The translations under genes were made by a program, and so were the position numbers. Under the pieces are notes generated by a model. It was not told the origin of the DNA. It ran no database searches and saw only the letters and a program-made list of their open reading frames with translations. 43,059 nt of DNA from Alphaproteobacteria bacterium (lineage in GTDB: Bacteria; Pseudomonadota; Alphaproteobacteria; UBA6615): assembly GCA_028279245.1 (NCBI GenBank), contig JANQOE010000076.1, positions 1-43,059 on the forward strand. Direction: 5' to 3'. Of this stretch, positions 17,736 through 26,037 are shown in pieces. Every line of letters starts with the position of its first letter. Positions within the stretch are counted from its first letter, which is position 1.

Positions 17736-19420
17736 AACAGACCGTCGATCCGGCCTTGCGCGTCGACTGAGATTTGCATCGCCGCTGGTGTTCGAGGCAG
17801 CCCCGGCATGGTCATGATGTCGCCGCAGATGACAACCAGGAACTCGGCGCCCGTAGCGAGACGCACTTCGCGGATCGGTACGACATGATCGGACGGCGCG
17901 CCCTTTAGATTGGGATCGGTGGAGAAACTGAGCTGCGTCTTGGCCATGCACACTGGGTAGTGGCCGTAGCCTTCGTCCTCGAACCGCTGGAACTGATCGC
18001 GTACGCGTTTGTCGGCGATGATGCCGCGGCCGCCGTAGATCGACTGCGCCACCGTGCGCGCCTTGTCCCAGAGCCGCATGTCATCGGCATACAGTGGTCT
18101 AAACCGTGTCGGCTCATTCTCGATCAGCGCCAACACCTCACGCGCCAATTGCTCTGCGCCGGCGCCGCCTTTGGACCAATGCTCGGCCAACACCACGGCT
18201 ACGCCGAGTTCGGCGCAGAGTTGACGCACGAGATCGACTTCCGCGTCTGTGTCGCCGTCGAACCGGTTGATGGCCACCACCCGCGGTACGCCGAAACGGC
18301 GGACGTTTTCGACGTGCCGCGCCAGGTTGGCGGCCCCCTTCTCCAGGGCCGGTAGATTCTCTTCACCGAGGGCGTCGCGGGCCACGCCGCCATGCACTTT
18401 GAGTGCGCGGATCGTCGCGACGATCACGGCCGCATCCGGGCGGAGCCCGCCCTTGCGGCACTTGATGTCGAAGAACTCCTCGGCCCCCAAATCCGCGCCG
18501 AAGCCAGCCTCGGTGACGACGACATCCGAGAGCTTCAGCGCCAGCTTGGTGGCCAACAGCGAGTTGCAGCCGTGGGCGATGTTGGCGAAGGGGCCGCCGT
18601 GCACGAAGGCGGGTGTGTGCTCCAGCGTTTGCACCAGGTTGGGGCTGATCGCGTCGCGCAACAACGCAGACATCGCCCCCTGGGCGCCGATGTCGCGGGC
18701 GGTCACTGCCTTCCGGTCTCGCGTTTGGCCGACGGTGATGTTGCCGAGGCGCGTTTTCAGGTCTTCGAGGCCGTTGGCCAGGCAGAGGATTGCCATCACC
18801 TCCGACGCCACAGTGATGTCGAAGCCGTCGGTGCGGGGAAAGCCGTTGGCGACGCCACCGAGGCCGCAGGTGATCGACCGCAGGGCGCGGTCGTTCATAT
18901 CGACGACCCGCTTCCAGTTGATGCGGCGTACGTCCAGACCGGAGCCGTTGCCCCAGTAGACGTGGTTGTCGATCATCGCGCTGAGCAGGTTATGCGCGGC
19001 GCCGACGGCGTGAAAGTCGCCGGTGAAATGCAGGTTGATGTCTTCCATCGGTACGACCTGGGCATAGCCGCCGCCGGCAGCGCCGCCCTTCATGCCGAAG
19101 CAGGGGCCCAGCGAAGGCTCGCGCAGACAAATCATTGCCCGCTGGCCGACCCGCGAGAGCGCATCGCCGAGGCCGACGGTGGTCGTGGTTTTGCCCTCAC
19201 CCGCCGGTGTCGGGGTCACTGCCGTGACCAAGACGAGCTTGCCGTCGGGCTGGTCAGCCCGGGCCTCCAGCGCGGCGAGCGCGACCTTGGCCTTATCGTG
19301 CCCATAGGGCGCCAGTTCGTCCGGATCCAGGCCCAGCCTCTCCTGGGCCAGCACCTGGATGGGCTGGAGCTTGGCGGCGCGGGCAATTTCAATGTCAGTC
19401 GGAATTGATCGGGCGGACAT
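17732..19420 (-). CDS. fhs: Formate-tetrahydrofolate ligase
   Basis: A 562-residue enzyme, the usual Fhs length, that forms 10-formyl-THF from formate, THF and ATP. Signatures: P-loop [16 protein letters not shown] (~70-84), [49 protein letters not shown] and [20 protein letters not shown]. It ends with the convergent amidohydrolase, overlapping 4 bases. No other one-carbon gene is adjacent, and I see no folate riboswitch in the 60 bases upstream. Confidence 0.97.
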   Translation of the reverse strand: MSARSIPTDIEIARAAKLQPIQVLAQERLGLDPDELAPYGHDKAKVALAALEARADQPDGKLVLVTAVTPTPAGEGKTTTTVGLGDALSRVGQRAMICLREPSLGPCFGMKGGAAGGGYAQVVPMEDINLHFTGDFHAVGAAHNLLSAMIDNHVYWGNGSGLDVRRINWKRVVDMNDRALRSITCGLGGVANGFPRTDGFDITVASEVMAILCLANGLEDLKTRLGNITVGQTRDRKAVTARDIGAQGAMSALLRDAISPNLVQTLEHTPAFVHGGPFANIAHGCNSLLATKLALKLSDVVVTEAGFGADLGAEEFFDIKCRKGGLRPDAAVIVATIRALKVHGGVARDALGEENLPALEKGAANLARHVENVRRFGVPRVVAINRFDGDTDAEVDLVRQLCAELGVAVVLAEHWSKGGAGAEQLAREVLALIENEPTRFRPLYADDMRLWDKARTVAQSIYGGRGIIADKRVRDQFQRFEDEGYGHYPVCMAKTQLSFSTDPNLKGAPSDHVVPIREVRLATGAEFLVVICGDIMTMPGLPRTPAAMQISVDAQGRIDGLF

Positions 19421-19481
19421 GCGGTGTCCCTTGGCTGGGCAGCGGGCGGGACGGCATCATAAGGGCTTGGCCCGAAAACGA

Positions 19482-19507
19482 AAAAGCCCCGCCGAAGCGG
19501 GGCTTTT
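19482..19507 (-). terminator. Intrinsic terminator after the fasciclin gene
   Basis: AAAAGCCCCGC, a 4-base loop, then GCGGGGCTTTT make a strong stem. Read on the minus strand the loop is TTCG, a stable tetraloop, followed by a T-run. It lies 20 bases beyond the fasciclin stop. The A/T flanks are symmetrical, so it may act bidirectionally; the opposite side is the upstream region of fhs. Confidence 0.88.
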
Positions 19508-19526
19508 GTCTTAGCTCTAAAGCCAG

Positions 19527-20039
19527 TTAGTTGGGTAGGAGTACGGTGTCGATCACATGGATCACACCATTGCTGGCCTCAACGTCGGCGGCAACAACCG
19601 TGGCGTCGTTGATGAGAACGCCGTCGGTGGCGTTAACCGCAAGCTCACCGCCCTGCACCGTTGCGACATCGGCCGTCTGGCCGGCGATGTCACCGGACAT
19701 GATCTTGCCCGGCACGACATGGTAGGTCAGCACGGCAACGAGCTGATCCTTGTTCTCCGGCTTCAACAAGTTCTCGACGGTTCCGGCCGGCAACTTGGCG
19801 AAGGCGGCATCGGTCGGCGCGAATACCGTGAAAGGTCCATCTCCCTTTAGCGTGTCGACCAGGTCGCCGGCCTGCACGGCTGCGACCAGCGTGTTGAAGT
19901 CGCCCGCGGCGACGGCAGTGTCGACGATGTCGGCTTCTGGCGCCGACGCTGTTTGCTCCATCTGAGCATTGGCGCAGGCTGCTACCGCAAACACACCTGC
20001 AATCAGAAGAAGCTTAATTGACTTGGCTTTCGCTATCAT
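19527..20039 (-). CDS. Fasciclin-domain lipoprotein
   Basis: A 170-residue secreted protein. The N-terminus has a signal sequence with a lipobox-like VAAC (residues ~19-22), suggesting lipidation, followed by one fasciclin (FAS1) domain: [45 protein letters not shown] and [15 protein letters not shown]. These proteins are adhesion or stress-related surface modules. GGGGAACG precedes the ATG. A TGATCC-N18-TATGAG promoter lies upstream, of the same type as before the ECF sigma gene, so it is probably a member of that regulon. Confidence 0.9.
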   Translation of the reverse strand: MIAKAKSIKLLLIAGVFAVAACANAQMEQTASAPEADIVDTAVAAGDFNTLVAAVQAGDLVDTLKGDGPFTVFAPTDAAFAKLPAGTVENLLKPENKDQLVAVLTYHVVPGKIMSGDIAGQTADVATVQGGELAVNATDGVLINDATVVAADVEASNGVIHVIDTVLLPN

Positions 20040-20086
20040 AACGTTCCCCGTGGTGACCGAACACGATCATTTCGTGCTCCTAAACC

Positions 20087-20116
20087 CTCATACGGACACT
20101 TCGGGGCAGCGGATCA
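20087..20116 (-). promoter_or_regulatory. ECF-type promoter of the fasciclin gene
   Basis: On the minus strand TGATCC (20111-20116), 18 bases, then TATGAG (20087-20092). The hexamer and spacing equal those in front of the neighbouring rpoE-like gene and match the known TGATCC -35 of RpoE/ChrR-type (ECF11) sigma factors. The predicted start is near 20080, about 40 bases ahead of the ATG. Confidence 0.7.
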
Positions 20117-20144
20117 CTATCGATCGAAGAGAACCGGAAACGCT

Positions 20145-20418
20145 CTGGCCGCCGGGTTGGGATCGTGCATGCTGATCTCGATGTCATCCTATGCGAAGCG
20201 GCGCGTGCCGATGTGAATACGGCGCGTTTGGCGGATCGCCTGATATGCGTATCACCGTCATCGACGTCACGATGCACGCTCCAGGGACGTTTGGCGCTGA
20301 AGACCGCGCTGGTTTAGAGCGGGCGGCGGGTGCATGCCCGATCAAGCATAGCTTCCGGGACGATACGAAACTGTCGACGCACCTCGCGTATGGCAGTCTG
20401 ACTGCCGCCGCGGCGTAG
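20145..20418 (+). pseudogene. Decayed OsmC-family remnant
   Basis: Two fragments in different frames resemble the C-terminal half of an OsmC/Ohr-like peroxidase. Frame of 20145: LAAGLGSCMLISMSSYAKRR, matching the helix with the first conserved cysteine, then a stop at 20214-20216. Frame of 20191: DMRITVIDVTMHAPG, later LERAAGACPIKHSF with the second cysteine, then a stop at 20418. A frameshift plus loss of the linker separates them, and no N-terminal half is visible. OsmC proteins reduce organic hydroperoxides, which would suit the stress neighbourhood. The identification is by eye. Confidence 0.5.
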
Positions 20419-20423
20419 TGGCT

Positions 20424-21080
20424 CTAGAACTTGATGAACGGATTGAGCATGCGGCCGAGAGCACCGGTCAAACGAACATGTCCGGTGCTCACGGCCAGGC
20501 AAATGCAGTCTTCGTCCGGGTCCGCGACGGGCTGGTGGTTGGTCGCCTCATCGACCACAGCAAGATCGCCGCGCCCATAGTGCCCGGACGCATCCGAGAA
20601 GCCGCCACGCAGCACCAGGGTTGCCTCAGTGCCAACATGGGTATGCGCCGGCATCGCGCGGCCCGCCGGGATACGCAGCAGCCGAATGGTCTCATTGCCC
20701 TCCGCATCGTCCAGCCGGTATTCGCCGAGGGGGCCGACCCGGCGCCACGGAATCTCCGACAGCTTCATGCCAAGGCGCTGCCGCAAAGGCTGGGGTAACG
20801 CCGGATCGCCGCGGTCGGACGTGGCCGGGGGCGCAGCGTCCGGCTCCGGATCGTCGAGGCGGTCCAGTACCGCCGCGAGTGATGCGGACATGTCCATCGG
20901 CGACGTAACCGCGTCCAGACCCTCAAGCATGGCACCGCCAACGGCCTCCAGGCGCTCGACCTCTTGCCGGCTCTCCGGCGCCAGCGTCAGGTGCGACGCG
21001 ACCAGTATCGACAGGGCCGGCGGCAGCTCGCCGGCCGCATAGCCGAACAGCAGGTCCTGCAGATCCCGATATTCCGCCAT
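20424..21080 (-). CDS. chrR: ChrR-like anti-sigma factor with cupin domain, zinc ligands altered
   Basis: A 218-residue protein with ChrR architecture: an N-terminal helical anti-sigma domain (LLFGYAAGELPPALSILVASHLTL) and a C-terminal cupin (~90-200; PAHTHVGTEATLVLRGG with two His and a Glu, later EATNHQPVADPDED). In ChrR the anti-sigma domain binds zinc through an early His and a His-x3-Cys-x2-Cys motif. Here the site reads HLTLAPESR, so the His remains but both cysteines are Ala and Ser, and the early His appears to be Arg. The ATG overlaps the sigma stop as TAATG. Partner of the upstream sigma factor by position; control without structural zinc is an open point. Confidence 0.87.
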   Translation of the reverse strand: MAEYRDLQDLLFGYAAGELPPALSILVASHLTLAPESRQEVERLEAVGGAMLEGLDAVTSPMDMSASLAAVLDRLDDPEPDAAPPATSDRGDPALPQPLRQRLGMKLSEIPWRRVGPLGEYRLDDAEGNETIRLLRIPAGRAMPAHTHVGTEATLVLRGGFSDASGHYGRGDLAVVDEATNHQPVADPDEDCICLAVSTGHVRLTGALGRMLNPFIKF

Positions 21081-21730
21081 TAGGCTTTCTCCTCCATCGC
21101 CGCCCGCAACCGGTTGAGCGCGAGGCGCAACCGCGACTTGACCGTGCCCAGGGGCAGACCGAGGTCGGCGGCGATTGTACTATGTGACTCCTCATCGAAA
21201 TACGAGCGGCGCAGCACTTCTAGTTGCTCCTCCGGCAAATCTTTTACGGCCGCGTTCAGCCGCTTGGTCGCCTGGGCCCGCTCGACCAACGTGTCGGCCG
21301 TCTCATCAGCGGGTGGGACCAGGGCCGGATCGTTCGGGTCCAGCTCGGCGCGGCTCTCCCGGCGAATGCTGTCGACCCGCTTGTTCCGGGCGATCGTGAA
21401 AATCCAGGTGCTGACCGCTGCCTTGCGCCGGTCGAACAGGGCGGCACGGCGCCAGACGGTGAGCATGACCTCTTGCATCAGCTCTTCCGCGGTCTGGACC
21501 GGCGCCCCGGCGCGGATCAAATAGGCGCGCACGCGCGGCCCGAAATGCGCGAAAAGCCGCGAAAATGCGTCGCGATCCTGGCTTCGCGCCACCGCGTCCA
21601 TCAGATCGGCGAACTGGGGATCCGGTCGGCCGGACGGGCGCTTGCCTTGAGTCACATTTCCCATGGACAGCAGAACCACTGGAACGCTGGCATTCTCGGC
21701 CGCCACTGCAGGCTGATACAGCATGAACAT
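21080..21730 (-). CDS. rpoE: ECF sigma factor, RpoE/ChrR type
   Basis: A 216-residue sigma-70 family ECF factor. Region 2: DAFSRLFAHFGPRVRAYLIR, AEELMQEVMLTVWRRAALFD and STWIFTIARNKRVDSIRR. Region 4: LPEEQLEVLRRSYFDEESHS and HTH AADLGLPLGTVKSRLRLAL. The start is uncertain: ATG 21730 and 21724 lie just after the predicted promoter, with a weak AGG; ATG 21664 would leave a more usual N-terminus but has no ribosome site. The gene is coupled to chrR and divergent from the photolyase, the arrangement known for singlet-oxygen response systems. Name by family and context. Confidence 0.9.
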   Translation of the reverse strand: MFMLYQPAVAAENASVPVVLLSMGNVTQGKRPSGRPDPQFADLMDAVARSQDRDAFSRLFAHFGPRVRAYLIRAGAPVQTAEELMQEVMLTVWRRAALFDRRKAAVSTWIFTIARNKRVDSIRRESRAELDPNDPALVPPADETADTLVERAQATKRLNAAVKDLPEEQLEVLRRSYFDEESHSTIAADLGLPLGTVKSRLRLALNRLRAAMEEKA

Positions 21731-21755
21731 CGCCTGTTTTTGCTATCTTGCAAAG

Positions 21756-21785
21756 GGTTTACGCCCCCACCCCACGACCGGATCA
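21756..21785 (-). promoter_or_regulatory. Autoregulatory ECF promoter of the sigma gene
   Basis: Minus strand: TGATCC (21780-21785), 18 bases, TAAACC (21756-21761). It shares the -35 hexamer and exact spacing with the fasciclin promoter. Expected start near 21749, just upstream of ATG 21730. Confidence 0.72.
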
Positions 21786-21823
21786 CCCGGAACCACCAGA
21801 GCTTTTTGTCCCCAGGTAACGCA

Positions 21824-21852
21824 TGATCCGGGGGCCGGGAATGGCGTAGGAA
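21824..21852 (+). promoter_or_regulatory. Possible ECF promoter of the photolyase gene
   Basis: Plus strand: TGATCC (21824-21829), 17 bases, TAGGAA (21847-21852). The -35 matches the two neighbouring promoters, but the spacing is one shorter and the -10 overlaps the AGGA ribosome site. The start would fall at the ATG (21858), giving a leaderless message. Weaker than the other two. Confidence 0.4.
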
Positions 21853-21857
21853 CAGGC

Positions 21858-23258
21858 ATGAGCGCGCCTAACATCGTCTGGTTCCGGCAGGATCTGCGGC
21901 TGACGGACAATCCGGCCCTGACCGCGGCGGTCGACCGTGGCGGCCCGATCATTCCACTGTACATCCTCGACGATGAAACCCCCGGCGACTGGAGACCTGG
22001 CGGGGCGGGCCGCTGGTGGCTACATCACAGCCTGGCACGGCTCGGTGACACCTTAGCGACCCTGGGCGCTCCCCTAAACCTGCGGCGGGGTGTGGCCCGG
22101 GAGGTGTTGTCGCGGGTCGCGGCGGAAACGGGTGCGGCCGCGGTGTATTGGAACAGGTGTTACGAGCCCTTCGCCATCGCCCGGGATAAGGCGCTGAAGG
22201 CGAGCCTTGGTGCCGACGGTATCGAAGTGCAGTCCTTCAACAGTGCCCTGTTGGTCGAGCCCTGGACTGTGAAGAACAAGTCCGGGGAGCCGTTTCGGGT
22301 GTTCACCCCATTCTGGCGCGCTGCCAGCCAAGATCTGCAGATGCCGCACCCACTGCCTGCGCCGCAGCGGCTCAGCGCCGCCGCCGGCGTGGCGTCCGAC
22401 ATGCTCGATAGCTGGAAGCTGCTGCCGCGGAAGCCCGACTGGGCCGGCGGGTTGCGCGAGTGCTGGACGCCCGGCGAACGAGGCGCCCAGAATCGCTTGC
22501 GGATGTTTCTTGAAACCGCGGTTGAACGCTACGCCGGCGGTCGGGATCGTCCCGACCAGGAAAACACGTCGCGTCTTTCGCCGCATCTGCATTGGGGCGA
22601 GATCAGCCCGCGGCAGATCTGGTCAGCTCTCGAACACGCCGATGCATCCAGGAAGAACATCGGCAAGTTCCAGAGCGAACTCGGCTGGCGGGAGTTCAGC
22701 CATCACCTGCTGTACCACGCCCCCGGCCTGCCGGAACGGAATCTCCGCAACGCGTTCGACGCGTTTCCTTGGGAATTGGATGAGGAACGGCTGCTCGCCT
22801 GGCAGGCTGGCCGGACCGGCTTGCCAATCGTCGATGCCGGTATGCGGGAGCTGTGGGCGACCGGCTGGATGCACAACCGGGTGCGCATGATCACGGCGTC
22901 ACTCCTAGTGAAGCACCTGCTGCAGCCGTGGCAAGACGGCGCCGCCTGGTTCTGGGATACGCTGGTCGATGCGGACTTGGCCAACAACTCGGCCAGTTGG
23001 CAGTGGGTCGCCGGCTGCGGCGCCGACGCCGCCCCCTACTTCCGGATCTTCAATCCGGTGCTGCAAGGCGAGAAGTTCGACCCGAACGGCGCCTATGTCC
23101 GGCGGTGGGTGCCGGAATTGGCGGAAGTCTCGGACAAGTTCATCCACAAGCCCTGGCAGGCGCCAACGCCGCCGGCGGGCTATCCGGCGCCGATTGTCGA
23201 TCTCGCGGCGGGACGGCAACGGGCATTGGCGGCCTACGAGACGATTAAGGGGTCGTAG
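21858..23258 (+). CDS. phrB: Deoxyribodipyrimidine photolyase (class I CPD type)
   Basis: A 466-residue photolyase that repairs UV pyrimidine dimers with reduced FAD and blue light. The antenna-binding Rossmann domain starts NIVWFRQDLRLTDNPAL; the FAD domain has NTSRLSPHLHWGEISPRQIW, LGWREFSHHLLYH, the signature DAGMRELWATGWMHNRVRM and LVDADLANNSASWQWVAGCG, ending with YVRRWVPEL. ATG 21858 is chosen (AGGA six bases ahead), since upstream in-frame codons are not photolyase-like. It is divergent from the ECF sigma gene, and photolyase is a known target of RpoE/ChrR in Rhodobacter. Confidence 0.95.
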   Translation: MSAPNIVWFRQDLRLTDNPALTAAVDRGGPIIPLYILDDETPGDWRPGGAGRWWLHHSLARLGDTLATLGAPLNLRRGVAREVLSRVAAETGAAAVYWNRCYEPFAIARDKALKASLGADGIEVQSFNSALLVEPWTVKNKSGEPFRVFTPFWRAASQDLQMPHPLPAPQRLSAAAGVASDMLDSWKLLPRKPDWAGGLRECWTPGERGAQNRLRMFLETAVERYAGGRDRPDQENTSRLSPHLHWGEISPRQIWSALEHADASRKNIGKFQSELGWREFSHHLLYHAPGLPERNLRNAFDAFPWELDEERLLAWQAGRTGLPIVDAGMRELWATGWMHNRVRMITASLLVKHLLQPWQDGAAWFWDTLVDADLANNSASWQWVAGCGADAAPYFRIFNPVLQGEKFDPNGAYVRRWVPELAEVSDKFIHKPWQAPTPPAGYPAPIVDLAAGRQRALAAYETIKGS

Positions 23259-23265
23259 CTCTTCC

Positions 23266-23366
23266 CGTCATGGCGAGGCAGGCGGCTGGCCTGCCGCGGC
23301 AATCCAGCACGGGCGGTGCGGCTAGCCTGGATCGCCACGGCGCGCCGTGCGCGCCTCGCGATGACG
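23266..23366. repeat. Palindromic intergenic repeat between convergent genes
   Basis: The outer arms CGTCATGGCGAGGC (23266-23279) and GCCTCGCGATGACG (23353-23366) are inverted, matching except for the two central bases, with inner arms GGCAATCCAG and CTGGATCGCC also nearly paired. Elements of this pattern are dispersed in alphaproteobacterial intergenic DNA. It lies between the convergent photolyase and nucleoside hydrolase genes and could act as a transcription stop. Confidence 0.7.
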
Positions 23367-23402
23367 GTGAAAGCGTATGGGAGCGGCATGGCGCGATCCT
23401 CG

Positions 23403-23420
23403 CCCTTCGACAAGCTCAGG
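23403..23420. repeat. Short dispersed repeat CCCTTCGACAAGCTCAGG
   Basis: The 18-base string is a short intergenic motif that I recall seeing repeatedly in proteobacterial genomes. It is next to the larger palindrome. Only one copy is in this window, so the repeat status rests on recall. Confidence 0.5.
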
Positions 23421-23440
23421 ACGAGTGCCGAAAGTCCTCC

Positions 23441-24385
23441 CTACCCCAACGCCCGCAAACAGTCGTTCAGCAACGCATAGAATCCATCGGCATCAATGCT
23501 GTGGATCCAGTTGGTGTTCGGCGCTTCTCCGGTGACACGCCAGTAATCCACGCAGGTCTCGCCCATGGTGCGTTCGGAATGGATGTCGACGGCGACGTGG
23601 ACGTGCTTGCCTTGGAACAGCTCTGGCTTCAGCAGATAGGCGATGGTGCACGGGTCGTGCAGGGGGCCGCCGTCGGTGCCGTATTTCTCGATGTCGTGGC
23701 GGTCGTAGAACTCGAGCATCGAATGCACCGCCTGGGCGACCTTGTTGTCGATGGCGCCGACCGCTTCCAGCCGTTCCTTGGTGGTCAGGGCCAGGTGGGT
23801 GACGTCGAGGCTCATCGCGGTGATCGGGCGGCCGCAGGTGAAGACGACGTGGGCGGCGTGGGGGTCGACCAGGATGTTGAACTCGGCCGAGGGGCTCGTG
23901 TTCCCGCCTTCGCGCATGGCGCCGCCCATCAGCACGATTTCTTTGATGCGCGGGACGATCAGCGGCTCCTTGACGATCGCCAGGCCGATGTTGGTCAGCG
24001 GGCCGGTCGGCACCAGGGTGATACTGTTGTCATCTGCGGCCATCAGGGTGTCGACGATGAAGTCGACGGCGTGCTGCGGTTCCAGCGGCACGGCGGGGTC
24101 GTGGATGTCGTAGCCGTCAATGCCGGTGCGGCCATGCACGGCTTCGGCGGTGATCAGATCGCGCACCATCGGCCGGCTGCAGCCGGCGAACACCCGGGCG
24201 TCCATTCGGCCGGCCAATTCGCACATCAGCCGGGTGTTCCGCTGGGTCAGCGCTAGGGGCACGTTGCCGGCGACCGCGGTGATGCCGAGGATGTCGAGCT
24301 GGTCCGGCACCGCCAGAGCCATCAGCAACATGACGGCATCGTCCTGGCCGGGGTCGCAATCGATGATAATCGGGGTTGCCGCCAT
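23441..24385 (-). CDS. Nucleoside hydrolase (IunH family)
   Basis: A 314-residue inosine/uridine-preferring nucleoside hydrolase. It has the N-terminal calcium-binding aspartate cluster IIIDCDPGQDDAVMLL, VAGNVPLALTQRN, LVPTGPLTNIGLAI, EIVLMGGAMREGGN, SAEFNILVDPHAA and a C-terminal GGPLHDPCTIAYLL with the final metal-ligand Asp. The enzyme splits ribonucleosides to base plus ribose for salvage. It follows the VOC gene on the same strand after 84 bases and converges on the photolyase. Confidence 0.93.
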   Translation of the reverse strand: MAATPIIIDCDPGQDDAVMLLMALAVPDQLDILGITAVAGNVPLALTQRNTRLMCELAGRMDARVFAGCSRPMVRDLITAEAVHGRTGIDGYDIHDPAVPLEPQHAVDFIVDTLMAADDNSITLVPTGPLTNIGLAIVKEPLIVPRIKEIVLMGGAMREGGNTSPSAEFNILVDPHAAHVVFTCGRPITAMSLDVTHLALTTKERLEAVGAIDNKVAQAVHSMLEFYDRHDIEKYGTDGGPLHDPCTIAYLLKPELFQGKHVHVAVDIHSERTMGETCVDYWRVTGEAPNTNWIHSIDADGFYALLNDCLRALG

Positions 24386-24468
24386 GGCTGCGCTCTCCTT
24401 GTTGCCCGGGGCGCTTAACGCGTGCGGTCAGCCGAGTCCAGGGCTGCCCGAGCCCATCAGGGTTGGGC

Positions 24469-24924
24469 TCAGGCGTCGGGGGCCATGCCCTTTTCGGTCA
24501 ACTCATCGATCGCCTTCTGCGACTTCCGCAGATTGCCGAGGCCCATGCCGCGCAGGACGTGGGGCGCCTTGGTGAACTGGATATCGGGATAGCCGATGAT
24601 TTCCACCCGGTTGCCCCAAGGGTCGAGAAAGTCGAGGAACGGCCCGGGCAGGATCTCTATGCCCAGCTCGGCCAGTTTTACCCGCACTGTTTCCTTCTCG
24701 TCGACCACCAGCCCGAAATGACGTTCGTCGTCAGGGGCTTGGCGCCGTCCCTTGGAGAAGTTGATGAATTGGTCGCCGAGGTCGATGAAAGCCATCGTCG
24801 CGCTCTGACTGCGCAGCTTGAAGTCGAAGATGCTGCTGTAGAAGGCGAGCGCCTCGTCGATATCCCCGACCTCCAGCGCGATGTGATTGAACCCGACGAC
24901 CCGGGCTTTGCCTGCTGCTGTCAT
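24469..24924 (-). CDS. VOC (glyoxalase/dioxygenase fold) family protein
   Basis: A 151-residue protein with the paired beta-alpha-beta-beta-beta units of the vicinal oxygen chelate superfamily: FNHIALEVGDIDEALAFYSS (first metal-binding His), ATMAFIDLGDQFINF, ERHFGLVVDEKETVRVKL (second His) and FLDPWGNRVEIIGY (Glu). These positions fit a metal site of glyoxalase-type enzymes. Substrate not identifiable. ATG 24924 follows GGAGGCATGCC. It lies upstream of the nucleoside hydrolase on the same strand; no functional link is evident. Confidence 0.85.
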   Translation of the reverse strand: MTAAGKARVVGFNHIALEVGDIDEALAFYSSIFDFKLRSQSATMAFIDLGDQFINFSKGRRQAPDDERHFGLVVDEKETVRVKLAELGIEILPGPFLDFLDPWGNRVEIIGYPDIQFTKAPHVLRGMGLGNLRKSQKAIDELTEKGMAPDA

Positions 24925-25006
24925 GGCATGCCTCCGCCTGCTTGCAGGGAGGATGTCGTCTCCAGACGCCGTTGAGCAAGACGGGCGGGCGAAAGCCGAG
25001 CGGCGG

Positions 25007-25819
25007 CTAGGGCAGCGTCGCCGCCTTTACCTCGCGAGCGTAGTGGCCGCGCCGTAGCTCCTCGAACCTGGCGTCGATCCAGCCCTCGTTGCGGAGCTGA
25101 CGCAGGCCGCGGTTGAAGTCTGCCACCAATTGGCCGCTGCCTGGGTTGGCGCGCGGGAACAGGAGGAAACCTTCGGTCACCACTAGCGGCGTTTCGAGAA
25201 CGGTCAGCCGCGCCTGGTCCGCTTCGCTGAAATGCGTGTGGAGGATTTGCCACCCCGTCGCCTCGCCGACTGGAAACAGGTCGATCCGGCCGGATAGCAG
25301 CTTGCGGAAGTTGATCTCGTCGCTCTTGGCGACGTCAACCTGCAGCCGCCGGGCATCGGCCGCGGCCCAGAACTCTTCGGTGTAGGTGTATCCGTTGGTC
25401 GCGCCGATCCGCACCCCCGCGAGGTCATCCAGGGTCGACCAATCGACCGCCGGACCGTCATTACGCCGGAAAAAAACCAGCCGTTCCTCGATGAGCGGTT
25501 CACTGCGGATGAAGTCCCGATCGCGTTCCTCGCTGAAGTACCAGTAAGACGATGCATCGAACCGACCCTCCCCAGCCTCGCTCAACGCGCGCTGCCAAGG
25601 CAGATAGGTGTATTCAACGGTGTGTCCCGCGCGCCGAAACGCCTCGTCGACAAGATGATTGACGAAGCCGTTGCTTTGCAGCTCCGCTGAGGTCCAGGGC
25701 GCATACTCTCCGGTCGAGATGCGGACGCCGTCGGCCAAGGCGGGGGCAGATAGTATCAGGCCAACCATGGCCAAACGGGCCACCCGCAGCAGCGCCGCGA
25801 ACATATTCCTGATCGACAT
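25007..25819 (-). CDS. Periplasmic solute-binding protein (family 3-like)
   Basis: A 270-residue secreted protein with a signal peptide (hydrophobic ~9-28, SAPALA cleavage). The mature part reads as an amino-acid-type binding protein: VRISTGEYAPWTSAEL, GFVNHLVDEAFRRAGHTVEY, the recurrent YLPWQRALSEAGEGRFD, then LDDLAGVRIGATNGYTYTEEF and GRIDLFPVGEATGWQIL. No permease or ATPase gene is nearby. It is divergent from an orphan histidine kinase, so it may feed a sensor rather than a transporter. That role is inference. Confidence 0.85.
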   Translation of the reverse strand: MSIRNMFAALLRVARLAMVGLILSAPALADGVRISTGEYAPWTSAELQSNGFVNHLVDEAFRRAGHTVEYTYLPWQRALSEAGEGRFDASSYWYFSEERDRDFIRSEPLIEERLVFFRRNDGPAVDWSTLDDLAGVRIGATNGYTYTEEFWAAADARRLQVDVAKSDEINFRKLLSGRIDLFPVGEATGWQILHTHFSEADQARLTVLETPLVVTEGFLLFPRANPGSGQLVADFNRGLRQLRNEGWIDARFEELRRGHYAREVKAATLP

Positions 25820-26037
25820 GTCTCTTAACTCTCAGTTCACAATTCGGCCTGACGCCGGGCAAATACTACGGTCTCGCTAAGAAGAAAGGCTTAATCGAGG
25901 CTGCCATGGGGCAACCGGGATGCGGACCTAAGGGCCTGAAACAAGTTCCTCTTTACCATTCCGGCTTAGAACTGACAGCTTGTGGGCGCAGTCCGTCGAT
26001 CGCGGTGGACCGCGGCGCCCGGTAGGGGGAACACGCG

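Noticed and set aside
18392..19408. A 338-codon open frame antisense to formate-tetrahydrofolate ligase
   Set aside because: Shadow of fhs, whose motifs are complete on the minus strand.
19421..19481. Folate riboswitch upstream of fhs
   Set aside because: The leader is too short, and its only hairpin is the terminator belonging to the fasciclin gene.
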